DNA of 5,104 bases from Nitrosopumilaceae archaeon (GTDB taxonomy: Archaea; Thermoproteota; Nitrososphaeria; Nitrososphaerales; Nitrosopumilaceae): assembly GCA_007571225.1 (NCBI GenBank), contig RKRU01000138.1, positions 1 to 5,104 on the forward strand, written 5' to 3'. Shown in pieces: positions 1-5,104 of the stretch (position 1 is its first letter; every line of letters starts with the position of its first letter). A model generated the notes under the pieces. That model was not told the origin of the DNA and did no database searches. It saw only the letters and a list, made by a program, of their open reading frames with translations. A program made the position numbers and the translations under genes.

Positions 1-765
1 ATGATCATCTTAGACGGCCTGACTGCCGAGATCATAAACTCCCCCTCCATACTTCTTGGCGCAGGCATACTTATTGGCCTGTATCATGCCTTGGAGCCGG
101 ATCACATGGCGGCCATCATGACGCTTGCAGCCCGGCAGAAGCGCAAGGGCGCAAGCAGGAGGGGATTAGGGCCTGCCGCACACCTGAGAAACTCGCTGTA
201 CGGCTTCCTATGGGGTTTAGGGCACACCTCGGCTATCCTGCTGGTGATCGTTGCGGTATTTGTCTTCTCCGTAAACATACCGCCGCACGCATTTGCGTGG
301 TTTGAGTTTGCAGTGGGGGCAGTGTTAATAGCGTTTGGCGTTGCAGTATATCTAGACAGGTACCCCGGACTGCGCCACTCGCACCCACACACACACGAGG
401 ATGGCACCATGCACTCCCACCCACACAGGCATGACAGGCAGCACGGGCACGGGCACAAGTCATACATTATAGGCTGCATACATGGCCTTGCAGGCAGCGG
501 GGGGCTGATCATACTCATGGCCCCTACAGCCGACAGCGTACATGCGTCACTCCTCTTTGCATCCGTGTTTGGAGCAGGATCCATAATTGGCATGATGGTA
601 GTAGCAGGCATCATGTCCTTGGTATTTGTATGGACAGGCAACATGGAGAGGGTGAGGAGGGCAATCAGGTATGCAGTCAGCGTGGTTGCAGTATCACTTG
701 GCGCATATGTCATGTATGGCGTTGTTGCAACAGACGGTGGTAGCATTACAGGACTGTTTGTGTAG
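1..765 (+). CDS. NicO-family nickel/cobalt transporter (UreH/HupE-like), His-rich loop
   Basis: Predicted membrane importer of Ni2+ or Co2+, 254 residues. Seen: the HX4DH metal signature at 29-35 (H29, D34, H35) in the first helix, a GHTS motif at 74-77 matching the GHS/T motif of this superfamily, HGLAGSG at 161-167, and GAGSIIGM at 191-198. Six hydrophobic segments lie near 16-38, 66-90, 97-117, 154-174, 182-211 and 222-242. Arg/Lys-rich loops at 45-63 and 212-222 suggest these face the cytoplasm, which also puts the 126-152 loop (10 His in 27 residues) inside, where it could bind or buffer metal. Family knowledge: such transporters supply Ni for urease or hydrogenase, or Co for cobalamin; the sequence does not say which. 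The start ATG is the first base of the window, so upstream sequence and promoter are not visible and a slightly longer N-terminus cannot be excluded, though the short lead before helix 1 is normal. No nickel or cobalt enzyme gene adjoins it here. Confidence 0.9.
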   Translation: MIILDGLTAEIINSPSILLGAGILIGLYHALEPDHMAAIMTLAARQKRKGASRRGLGPAAHLRNSLYGFLWGLGHTSAILLVIVAVFVFSVNIPPHAFAWFEFAVGAVLIAFGVAVYLDRYPGLRHSHPHTHEDGTMHSHPHRHDRQHGHGHKSYIIGCIHGLAGSGGLIILMAPTADSVHASLLFASVFGAGSIIGMMVVAGIMSLVFVWTGNMERVRRAIRYAVSVVAVSLGAYVMYGVVATDGGSITGLFV

Positions 766-779
766 CATGGCGTTCTCCA

Positions 780-800
780 TTGGTTTTGGTATGTTTCTTT
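780..800 (+). terminator. T-rich tract, possible archaeal terminator of the NicO gene
   Basis: Fourteen of 21 bases are T, starting 14 bases after the NicO stop codon, with short runs at 784-787, 794-796 and 798-800. Archaeal RNA polymerase commonly terminates at U-rich tracts without a hairpin, and no hairpin is seen here. The runs are interrupted by G, so this is a weak call from composition and position only. Confidence 0.35.
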
Positions 801-859
801 GACATATTACAACTGGAAATATACCATTGTCAATGTAGGTTATCACACCACTTACATCC

Positions 860-894
860 TGCTGCTACTACTACTGTCACCATCACTCCCCCAT
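860..894 (+). repeat. 35-base direct repeat, copy 1
   Basis: Matches 930-964 at 34 of 35 positions; the sole difference is G864 against A934, and 865-894 is an exact 30-base match. The repeat begins with CTA triplets and ends in a C-rich tract. Start-to-start distance is 70 bases, leaving a 35-base spacer. No third copy is seen 70 bases to either side. Because 70 is not a multiple of three, the copies would be read in different frames, so conservation is not explained by a repeated protein motif. Confidence 0.9.
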
Positions 895-921
895 TGCGTC
901 TGCCGCCAGACGGCTTGCAAT
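893..921 (+). other. Imperfect hairpin between the two repeat copies
   Basis: CGTCTG (897-902) pairs with CAGACG (907-912) around a 4-base loop. ATTG (893-896) pairs with CAAT (918-921) outside it, with a 5-base bulge at 913-917, so the structure spans most of the first half of the repeat spacer and takes in the last two bases of copy 1. It could be a DNA protein-binding dyad or part of a structured transcript. No T-run follows, so it is not an obvious intrinsic terminator. Function unknown. Confidence 0.5.
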
Positions 922-929
922 CAATTGTT

Positions 930-964
930 TGCTACTACTACTACTGTCACCATCACTCCCCCAT
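930..964 (+). repeat. 35-base direct repeat, copy 2
   Basis: Second copy of the element at 860-894, with one mismatch (A934). Flanking sequence outside the 35 bases differs: the spacer at 895-929 resembles neither 825-859 nor 965-999, so only the 35-base core is duplicated rather than a whole 70-base unit. Beyond copy 2 the C-rich character continues to about 981. Confidence 0.9.
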
Positions 965-1330
965 CCCACAGACGCACCCCCATCCAAGTCACGTGTTTGC
1001 ATGTGGTAATACCAGTCCATACAAGGCCTCCAAATACACAAAACGACACACGAACATACTAGCAAACTGACGTATCTAGGTAGCAGCCCACCATGCAGTG
1101 CATCTGTACTTGTGGCCTCCTGCTAGGTAAATTGCACACATGTCTGCCTCCACAACTAGTCTTGGTCCAGCACCAGTTGTCCGTTGCAGTATCTATATAC
1201 GATATCGGTAGGCCCACCCAGCCATGCAGCAACGCATGTAAAACCTGCCCCTACTGATCTGCCCCGTCGCGTAGAGACTGCCCGCACAACGCCAGTGTCA
1301 GACATATACGCGCCAAAACCTGCGCTCTGA

Positions 1331-1337
1331 TTATAAA
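1331..1337 (+). promoter_or_regulatory. TATA box of the TPR gene, leaderless arrangement
   Basis: TTATAAA, centred about 25 bases before the ATG at 1359. Archaeal transcription usually starts about 22-27 bases after the TATA box, which would put the mRNA start at or beside the ATG. The bases before the ATG contain no Shine-Dalgarno-like purine run, which agrees with a leaderless message. The core TTATAA is its own reverse complement, so orientation is set by flanking elements (BRE), and no clear BRE is visible. Confidence 0.6.
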
Positions 1338-1358
1338 CACTGCCCACATAACCACGGT

Positions 1359-2585
1359 ATGATTTTGGATGGCACCACAAACGAATGGAGTCTCATAAAC
1401 GATGGTCTGGTCTGTGAAAAGTACGGCCTGTACTCCAAGGCCTCTGCAAAATTTGCAAAGGCCCTTAAAATTAATCCTGAGAATGTGGTGGCACACCTGC
1501 ACCGCGGAAAGGCTCTCTACATGATCAACCGGTTTGAGGATGCCGCATCGTGCTTTGACCTGCTGCTGTCAGTAGACCCCAAGAATGTGGATGCGCTGCA
1601 CAACTGCGGACTTGCGCTGGAGAAGATGCACAGGTACAAGAAGGCATCAGAATACTTTGTACGCGCACTCAGGATAGACGAAAATTATACCGATGCCCGC
1701 GTGTACTTGGCAGTATGCAAGAGCGGTATGGGGCAGCATGCAGAGGCAGTCGAGATCCTGAGACATGTTCTCACACACAGTCCCGACAACGCGGCTGCAC
1801 TGTACAGCATGAGTAGGGTAATGGGCAGGATTGGGCACGACTCGGAGGCCATATCATACATGAACAAGGCAAGGGACGAGGATTCTAGACAGTCCAGACT
1901 GATCTATAGAAAGGGACGCGCGCTGGCGGCGCAGAAAAAGTACGAGGGCGCAGTAGAGTGCTACACTCAGGCCCTGCACATGGACAAAAAGAACATTGAT
2001 GCCATGGTGGCAAAGGGGTGGACACTTGACTTTGCAGGCCTGCCCACAAGGGATGTCATACCATTCTTTGAGGACGCCTTGAAGATAGATCCACACTGTA
2101 CAGACGCACTGCTGAACATGGGCTTTATCTATGACAGAACTGGACTGTACAAAAAGGCAGTATCGTGCTTTGACCGCATACTAGAGTATGATGCGGACAA
2201 CATCAGGGCGCTCTACAGCAAGGGGGTTGCGCTCTTCTCGTTGAAGAAGTATGGTGCCGCCATGTTTTATTGTGACAGGGCCGTTAGATTGGAGCCGGAT
2301 AACGTAAAGGCCCTCTGCAGCATGGTATGGCTACTAGAGCACAGAAAACGTTACGAGGAGGCGCTAGAATACTGCAACCGCGCGCTAAAGATCAATCCCG
2401 ACTATGCATATGCCCACAGCTACAAGGGGAAGATACTCTTCTGTATGAAGCAGTATAGGGAGGCGCTAGACTGTTACGACAGGGCGCTTGCAATAGAACC
2501 TGAAAACCGCACCGCACAATACTACAAGAATCAGGTAGAGGAGAAGATCTCAGATGCAAAGAAGGGATCGCACCACACAGGGTGA
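1359..2585 (+). CDS. Tetratricopeptide-repeat (TPR) protein, 11 tandem units
   Basis: A 408-residue soluble protein with no signal peptide or membrane helix, so cytoplasmic. Nearly the whole chain is TPR: units at 9-42, 43-76, 77-110, 111-144, 145-178, 179-212, 213-247, 248-281, 282-315, 316-349 and 350-383, each showing the family pattern of a small residue near position 8, Ala near 20, a Phe/Tyr/Ile near 24, Ala/Leu near 27-28, and an acidic-Pro-type turn at the end (for example INPEN, VDPKN, IDPHC, LEPDN). All are 34 residues except unit 7, which has one extra residue and lacks the usual Ala 20. Unit 5 is the most divergent. Residues 384-408 form a polar capping helix and tail. Such arrays form a superhelical groove that binds protein partners; no catalytic domain is attached, so the role is an adaptor or scaffold and the partner is unknown. 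The ATG was chosen because it sits at the right distance from the TATA box and begins just before unit 1. Its position between two metal transporters does not by itself show a link. Confidence 0.92.
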   Translation: MILDGTTNEWSLINDGLVCEKYGLYSKASAKFAKALKINPENVVAHLHRGKALYMINRFEDAASCFDLLLSVDPKNVDALHNCGLALEKMHRYKKASEYFVRALRIDENYTDARVYLAVCKSGMGQHAEAVEILRHVLTHSPDNAAALYSMSRVMGRIGHDSEAISYMNKARDEDSRQSRLIYRKGRALAAQKKYEGAVECYTQALHMDKKNIDAMVAKGWTLDFAGLPTRDVIPFFEDALKIDPHCTDALLNMGFIYDRTGLYKKAVSCFDRILEYDADNIRALYSKGVALFSLKKYGAAMFYCDRAVRLEPDNVKALCSMVWLLEHRKRYEEALEYCNRALKINPDYAYAHSYKGKILFCMKQYREALDCYDRALAIEPENRTAQYYKNQVEEKISDAKKGSHHTG

Positions 2586-2639
2586 CTTATGTTTACGTCT
2601 CCCACGCTGAAATGACCGATTCTAGGCACAAATTTGGCA

Positions 2640-2666
2640 AACTGTTTACGCTAGACGGAAACAGTT
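2640..2666. other. Perfect 8-bp inverted repeat (hairpin or operator)
   Basis: AACTGTTT (2640-2647) is the exact reverse complement of AAACAGTT (2659-2666). Two more pairs (C2649-G2657, G2650-C2656) form after a mismatch, leaving a 5-base loop. It lies 55 bases after the TPR stop and about 95 bases before the nearest TATA-like box of the FTR1 gene. It could be a 3'-end structure of the TPR mRNA or a binding site for a dimeric regulator. No T-run follows on the + strand. It does not resemble a known iron-regulator operator that I can recognise. Confidence 0.5.
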
Positions 2667-2761
2667 ACGAGAGAGAAGACACTCACCCACAAAATTCAAC
2701 ATAAGAGCAAACTATCTATACATTTAAATTCATATTCCCTTTTAATGTAACAAATCACTAA

Positions 2762-2769
2762 CTTAAATT
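2762..2769 (+). promoter_or_regulatory. Probable TATA box of the FTR1 gene
   Basis: CTTAAATT, centred about 23 and 26 bases before the consecutive ATGs at 2789 and 2792, matching the leaderless geometry of the TPR gene upstream. No Shine-Dalgarno sequence precedes either ATG. Other AT-rich boxes at 2721-2731 and 2739-2746 could be used instead and would give leaders of roughly 20-40 bases. The in-frame TTG at 2768 falls inside this box, arguing against it as the start codon. Confidence 0.45.
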
Positions 2770-2788
2770 GATCCAAATAAAACCCCAC

Positions 2789-5098
2789 ATGATGCTGCCC
2801 AAAACGTATGCGTACGTCATCGTGGCAATTATCACCATCACATCCTTGGTAGCAACAAACGCCGGACAGGCCCATGCCAACACCAGTGTAGCATCAGAGC
2901 AGGCCATACTTGCCATAAAGACCACGACTGTGGGACTAGATGTAACAGACATGATGCTCCAGAATGGAGACACCGAAGGGGCGTCACATGCAGCGGAATT
3001 TGCCACCAGACAATTTATTGCGGGACTAGAGACTCTCAGGGAGATCGACCGCGGCACCGCAGACGAGGTTCACATTACCCTGCTTGACATTGCATCTGCT
3101 ACAAACGACCCCGAGGGCGCGGCAGGACAGACGCGGCAGGACATACAGAACACGCGTGATATGCTGGCCACATTTGAGACTGTAGAGAGTGCAGAGTACA
3201 ACGTGAGATCAGTCGTGGTGGGTACAATCATGGTTGCAGAGGAGCAGTATTCAGAGTCAGGCGACGATACTAGAGACAACGAGGCGGCATACCACATAGC
3301 AAGAATTTTGTTTGCCGATGCGGCAGGCATGTTTGCAAGTGTGGCAGACGCCGATGTCATGCTAGATGTGGAGCAGCAGTCGTTCTTTGAGGATCTGTCC
3401 AGATCGGTGGAGGACAGAGAGAATTTTGTTACAGTAGGCACCCTAGCGGGAGCCATACAGAGGGATCTTTTAGGTACGGACACCACCGCAGCACGGGACC
3501 ACGCTGCCTACTTTGAGAAGATCAATAATTTATACGACCAGATGAGAGAAGCACTCCTACAAGACGACTATGCAGCAGCACAAGAGTATGCAATAGAGGC
3601 ATATCTTGAGAACTTTGAGTATCTAGAACCTATACTTGAGGAGATTGATGCCGAATTCATGTACGCCCTTGAGATAAAGATGAGAGAAGACTTGCGGGAC
3701 ATGATACGGACCGAGGCTCCCGCAGACGACATTATACGGTTCCTTGACGGTACGATAGAACCAGACCTTGAGCACGCCAAGTCCACTACACTTGCATACC
3801 TTGAGGCCGCCGGCCCTGTAGATACCGGAATTATAGGTGGCATGGGAAGCGGGATAGCAAGCGGGTATACCGGCCTAGAGCCACGGGCCGCAATGGGCGA
3901 TACCACCGAGTCGGCCCAGTCTGAGGTGAGAAGTGAGATCGACTTTATACGAGACAGCCTACACGAGCTTGTCATACTTTATGAGAACGGCGACTATGAG
4001 TCTGCATATGTGACAGCTAGGACGGCATATCTTGATAGCTACGAGCACATCGAGGTCCCGCTGCGGCCGATTGCGCCCGACTTTACCTTTGAGGTGGAGC
4101 ACCAGTTTGCCGAGCTGCGCAACGCAATTAAAAAGCAGGCCCCAATTGAGGATGTTAAGACCATCATAATCGAGATAAACCGCAACCTAGACGAGTCAGA
4201 GCGCCTTGTGACAGGCACGGGTGAGCTGGCCCCCATGATAGCGTTTACGGCCTCGTTTGCCATAATATTTCGCGAAGGCCTAGAGTCGGTTCTAATTCTG
4301 GGCGCCATAATGACGTACCTAGAGGCATCTAGAAACACTAGATTCAAGCCCTACGTGCACTACGGGGTGGCAGCAGCTGTAGCGGCCACTGCCGTAACGT
4401 GGTTTGTAGCATCGTATATAATCGAGATATCTGGCGCCAGCCGCGAGTTGATAGAGGCAGTAGCCGCACTGTCGGCCACTGCAGTGCTGTTCTATGTGAG
4501 TTTCTGGATACTAAATAAGATAGAGCATAAAAAGTGGATGGAGTTTGTAAAGGCAAAGGTGTGGCAGGCCACCACTACTGGAAGTGTGATGGTCTTTGTG
4601 ATGCTGTCGTTCTTTACCGTGTACAGGGAGGGCTTTGAGACGGTCCTCTTCTACCAGGCCATGTTCGGCTTTGCCAAGTATATGGAGATGTATGTCGGCC
4701 TCGGCTTTATTGTGGGACTCGTATCACTATTTGGGGTCTACTTTGGAATGCGCGCGATGGGTAAGCGCCTGCCGCTACGCGCGCTCTTCGGCCTTACCAT
4801 GGGAATAGGCGCGTACCTGTCCATTGCATTTCTAGGAAACGCCATAAGGGAGCTGCAGGTGCTCGATGTCGTATCATATACGAGTATGATCGGAGTCATA
4901 CCGCGCCTAGACATCAACATGGCCACAATGACAGGCATATACCCGACACTTGAGACAGTAATTGCACAGATTGTACTACTGAGCATATACGTAGTGGCGT
5001 CCTCATACGTACTGATTGTGAGGCCTCGCAAGGAGAGGGCGATAGCACAGATGCGCCAGTCTAGGAGAAAGAATAAGGAGACCAAAGATGATATTTAG
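2789..5098 (+). CDS. FTR1-family high-affinity iron permease with large repeated extracytoplasmic domain
   Basis: Iron permease, 769 residues counted from ATG 2789 (ATG 2792 is equally possible; the in-frame TTG at 2768 lies in the promoter). Residues 1-30 look like a signal peptide: Lys at 5, a hydrophobic core at 8-22 and an AHA cleavage site ending at 30. Residues about 31-475 are acidic, mostly helical and extracytoplasmic. Two segments, 245-334 and 387-475, are clearly homologous (shared AYL..[FY]E..E and AP..D features), joined by a Gly-rich linker near 342-362; 39-127 and 139-229 look like more divergent copies. The permease domain follows with seven hydrophobic helices near 481-505, 523-545, 554-575, 599-622, 634-654, 665-685 and 723-744. 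The two family iron-binding motifs are intact: REGLE at 495-499 in helix 1 and REGFE at 613-617 in helix 4. The GIYPTLE stretch before helix 7 also fits bacterial-type FTR1. The Arg/Lys-rich tail (745-769) fits a cytoplasmic C-terminus. Yeast Ftr1 works with a multicopper ferroxidase, and bacterial EfeU with EfeO/EfeB; no such partner is visible here, but a further gene starts over its stop codon. Confidence 0.92.
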   Translation: MMLPKTYAYVIVAIITITSLVATNAGQAHANTSVASEQAILAIKTTTVGLDVTDMMLQNGDTEGASHAAEFATRQFIAGLETLREIDRGTADEVHITLLDIASATNDPEGAAGQTRQDIQNTRDMLATFETVESAEYNVRSVVVGTIMVAEEQYSESGDDTRDNEAAYHIARILFADAAGMFASVADADVMLDVEQQSFFEDLSRSVEDRENFVTVGTLAGAIQRDLLGTDTTAARDHAAYFEKINNLYDQMREALLQDDYAAAQEYAIEAYLENFEYLEPILEEIDAEFMYALEIKMREDLRDMIRTEAPADDIIRFLDGTIEPDLEHAKSTTLAYLEAAGPVDTGIIGGMGSGIASGYTGLEPRAAMGDTTESAQSEVRSEIDFIRDSLHELVILYENGDYESAYVTARTAYLDSYEHIEVPLRPIAPDFTFEVEHQFAELRNAIKKQAPIEDVKTIIIEINRNLDESERLVTGTGELAPMIAFTASFAIIFREGLESVLILGAIMTYLEASRNTRFKPYVHYGVAAAVAATAVTWFVASYIIEISGASRELIEAVAALSATAVLFYVSFWILNKIEHKKWMEFVKAKVWQATTTGSVMVFVMLSFFTVYREGFETVLFYQAMFGFAKYMEMYVGLGFIVGLVSLFGVYFGMRAMGKRLPLRALFGLTMGIGAYLSIAFLGNAIRELQVLDVVSYTSMIGVIPRLDINMATMTGIYPTLETVIAQIVLLSIYVVASSYVLIVRPRKERAIAQMRQSRRKNKETKDDI

Positions 5099-5104
5099 CA
5101 GTCT
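5088..5104 (+). CDS. Start of a downstream gene, cut by the window edge
   Basis: An ATG at 5088 lies in the +1 frame relative to the FTR1 gene and overlaps its last 11 bases including the stop. It is preceded by AAGGAG at 5075-5080, seven bases away, a good Shine-Dalgarno match and the only clear one in the window. The visible product is only MIFSS, so nothing can be said of its function. The overlap and ribosome binding site suggest cotranslation with the iron permease in one operon, making it a candidate partner in iron uptake. The alternative is a chance purine run in the Arg/Lys/Glu-coding tail of FTR1. Confidence 0.5.

Larger units (their letters stand above)
766..1358. other. 593-base intergenic gap with no supported gene
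   Basis: No convincing coding sequence, tRNA or rRNA was found. A + frame open from 780 to 1070 exists, but it reads the two copies of a direct repeat in different frames and gives low-complexity Tyr/His/Pro/Thr runs, so it is probably not translated. The stretch around 840-990 is rich in C and poor in G on the + strand (C runs at 888-892, 958-962, 965-967, 977-981). Contents supported separately: a T-rich possible terminator at 780-800, a direct repeat pair at 860-894 and 930-964, a hairpin at 893-921, and the TPR-gene TATA box at 1331-1337. A second AT-rich box with an 8-bp palindrome (CGATATCG, 1200-1207) lies at 1190-1207. An imperfect hairpin, ACAAC (1152-1156) with GTTGT (1176-1180), encloses an inner TGGT/ACCA stem. 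The gap could hold an untranslated RNA, but nothing identifies one. Confidence 0.6.
2586..2788. other. Short intergenic regulatory gap before the FTR1 gene
   Basis: About 200 bases without a gene. The first half contains the octamer TGTTTACG twice (2590-2597 and 2643-2650) and a hairpin at 2640-2666. The second half, from about 2700, turns strongly AT-rich, with TATA-like stretches at 2721-2731, 2739-2746 and 2762-2769. No clear T-rich terminator follows the TPR gene. Confidence 0.6.

Noticed and set aside
102..746. Long minus-strand open frame antiparallel to the Ni/Co transporter gene
   Set aside because: Shadow of a real gene with complete family motifs on the + strand; the translated product is rich in Cys/Met/Thr with no recognisable domain.
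860..964. CRISPR array, suggested by the 35-base repeat and 35-base spacer
   Set aside because: Only two copies and one spacer, the repeat is low-complexity CTA/C-rich without internal dyad, the hairpin sits mainly in the spacer rather than in the repeat, and no cas genes are present.
930..964. Box C/D small RNA on the minus strand, because GTGATGG within each repeat resembles a C box
   Set aside because: Only a 6 of 7 match to the C box, and no CTGA D box is found at a sensible distance in the spacer.
780..1070. Open + frame of 96 codons (and an overlapping 87-codon frame) in the long gap
   Set aside because: Low-complexity composition, no ribosome site, and the two direct repeat copies are read in different frames, giving unrelated peptide runs; no protein family is recognisable.
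1152..1180. tRNA-like or riboswitch hairpin (ACAAC with GTTGT arms)
   Set aside because: Only five outer and four inner pairs with a six-base bulge, no T-loop consensus and no cloverleaf partners; kept only as a note on the gap.
3070..3975. Minus-strand open frames of 135-138 codons opposite the iron permease gene
   Set aside because: Ser-rich shadows caused by codon bias of the + strand gene; no promoter or ribosome site and no domain.

Overview
The window looks archaeal, most likely an ammonia-oxidising Nitrososphaerota (Thaumarchaeota) of the Nitrosopumilus/Cenarchaeum kind. The reasons are moderate rather than decisive. Codons lean on ATA for Ile and AGG/AGA for Arg. Two genes have a TATA-like box 23-26 bases before an ATG with no Shine-Dalgarno sequence (leaderless style), while a third start, inside an apparent operon, has a clear AAGGAG. 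No marker gene is present, so the lineage is an inference.

Layout, all genes on the + strand. Positions 1-765 encode a six-helix NicO-family nickel/cobalt transporter with a His-rich loop. Positions 766-1358 are a 593-base gap with no convincing gene; it contains a 35-base direct repeat, present twice with a 35-base spacer that holds a hairpin, and ends in a TATA promoter. Positions 1359-2585 encode a soluble protein made almost wholly of 11 tandem TPR units. Positions 2586-2788 are a short regulatory gap with a perfect 8-bp hairpin and an AT-rich promoter. Positions 2789-5098 encode an FTR1-type iron permease with a signal peptide, a roughly 450-residue extracytoplasmic helical region that is internally repeated, and a seven-helix permease domain carrying both REGxE iron motifs. 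At 5088 a further gene appears to start, overlapping the FTR1 stop, and runs off the window.

Together this is a metal-uptake neighbourhood: Ni/Co import at the left and Fe import at the right, with a TPR scaffold between. Each of the TPR and FTR1 genes seems to have its own promoter, so they are probably not one operon; FTR1 and the gene cut off at the right edge probably are. No defence system, mobile element, CRISPR array, tRNA or rRNA was seen. The most interesting items are the repeat-built extracytoplasmic part of the FTR1 protein, the repeat/hairpin element in the long gap, a palindromic TATA box that could fire in both directions, and the overlapping gene start at the right edge.
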